From NCBI RefSeq assembly GCF_900100795.1, contig NZ_FNCO01000005.1, positions 186,001-250,000 on the forward strand: DNA of 64,000 bases, written 5' to 3'. Both the position numbers and the translations under genes were made by a program. The notes under the pieces are model-generated. The model worked only from the letters and a program-made list of their open reading frames with translations, did not search any database and had not been told where the DNA came from. Positions within the stretch are counted from its first letter, which is position 1. Each line of letters begins with the position of its first letter. Of the stretch, positions 63,620 to 64,000 are shown in pieces. This DNA comes from Pseudomonas abietaniphila (GTDB lineage: Bacteria > Pseudomonadota > Gammaproteobacteria > Pseudomonadales > Pseudomonadaceae).

Positions 63620-64000
63620 ATGTCCGTTACCCTCAAAACCCCTGAAGACATCGAAAAGATGCGAATTGCCGGTCGTCTGGCCGCAGACGTCCTGGAAATG
63701 ATCGGGGCGTACGTCAAGCCTGGCGTCACCACCGATGAACTGGACCGCATCTGCCATGACTACATCGTCAACGAGCAGAAGGCCATTCCGGCTCCGCTGA
63801 ACTACAAGGGTTTCCCGAAATCCATCTGCACTTCGATCAACCATGTGGTCTGCCACGGTATTCCCAACGAGAAACCGCTGAAGGACGGCGACGTGCTGAA
63901 CATCGACGTGACCGTCATCAAGGACGGCTACCACGGCGACACCAGCAAGATGTTCCATGTCGGCAAAGTGCCCGAGTGGGCAGAACGCCTGTCGAAGATC
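63620..64000 (+). CDS. map: Methionine aminopeptidase (5' part, cut by window end)
   Basis: The first 127 codons match type I methionine aminopeptidase: SVTLKTPEDIEKMRIAGRLAADVLEMIGAYVKPGVTTDELDRICHDYIV, then the substrate His in NHVVCHGIPN and the first metal-binding Asp in DVLNIDVTVIKDGYHGDTSKMF. The enzyme removes the initiator Met from new proteins. The gene is divergent from rpsB and reaches beyond the right edge; the second metal half is out of view. Confidence 0.95.
   Translation, partial: MSVTLKTPEDIEKMRIAGRLAADVLEMIGAYVKPGVTTDELDRICHDYIVNEQKAIPAPLNYKGFPKSICTSINHVVCHGIPNEKPLKDGDVLNIDVTVIKDGYHGDTSKMFHVGKVPEWAERLSKI

Overview
The window is a contiguous stretch of core chromosome from a fluorescent-type Pseudomonas, most likely of the P. 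syringae / P. fluorescens lineage. The evidence is the gene families and their order (dinB, two initiator tRNAs, mprF with a VirJ-type partner, kup, rimO; dgkA-erdR; recA-recX; mutS-fdxA-rsmZ-rpoS-nlpD; the long eno-to-rpsB block), the GC-rich codon use, and REP-type palindromes with the Pseudomonas TGTAGGAGC / CTGTGGGA signature. The species is not decided by the sequence. I see no insertion sequence, prophage, plasmid origin or CRISPR array.

Region 1 (1-14.6 kb): an unrecognised lipoprotein gene convergent with dinB; two near-identical initiator tRNA transcription units; mprF and a VirJ/AcvB-type hydrolase sharing a stop/start (lipid aminoacylation and probably its reversal); the potassium transporter kup; rimO, a GNAT enzyme, an alpha/beta hydrolase, an RsuA/RluF-type protein that has lost its catalytic Asp, a DUF1456 protein and trmO. 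Region 2 (14.7-22.2 kb): fpr with its divergent LysR gene finR, dgkA, the erdR-type response regulator, a DMT exporter, a DTW-domain tRNA enzyme, two small proteins and a LOG-family protein.

Region 3 (22.2-33.8 kb): recombination, repair and stationary-phase control. recA has a clear LexA box and is followed by recX. Then come a CinA-C protein, a 43-residue ORF, mutS and fdxA. Next is the Gac/Rsm small RNA rsmZ on the minus strand, with eight GGA motifs and a distant GacA box, followed by rpoS, nlpD, pcm, surE, truD and ispF. Many of these genes overlap by 1-13 bases, which implies translational coupling.

Region 4 (33.8-37.1 kb): the glutathione-dependent formaldehyde oxidation pair frmA and fghA, with a divergent LysR regulator. 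Region 5 (37.1-64 kb): a nearly uninterrupted minus-strand block. It runs (in transcription order) rpsB-tsf, pyrH-frr-uppS-cdsA-dxr-rseP, bamA-skp-lpxD-fabZ-lpxA-lpxB-rnhB, dnaE, accA, tilS, pyrG-kdsA, eno, ftsB-ispD. It joins translation, isoprenoid and phospholipid precursors, outer-membrane assembly, lipid A synthesis and replication. The first codons of map lie divergently at the right edge.

The window is mostly well-understood core genome. The parts most worth a second look are the degenerate pseudouridine synthase, the mprF/VirJ pair, the duplicated initiator tRNA units, the architecture upstream of rsmZ, the terminator hairpin pressed against the ispF start codon, and several small or unrecognised genes.
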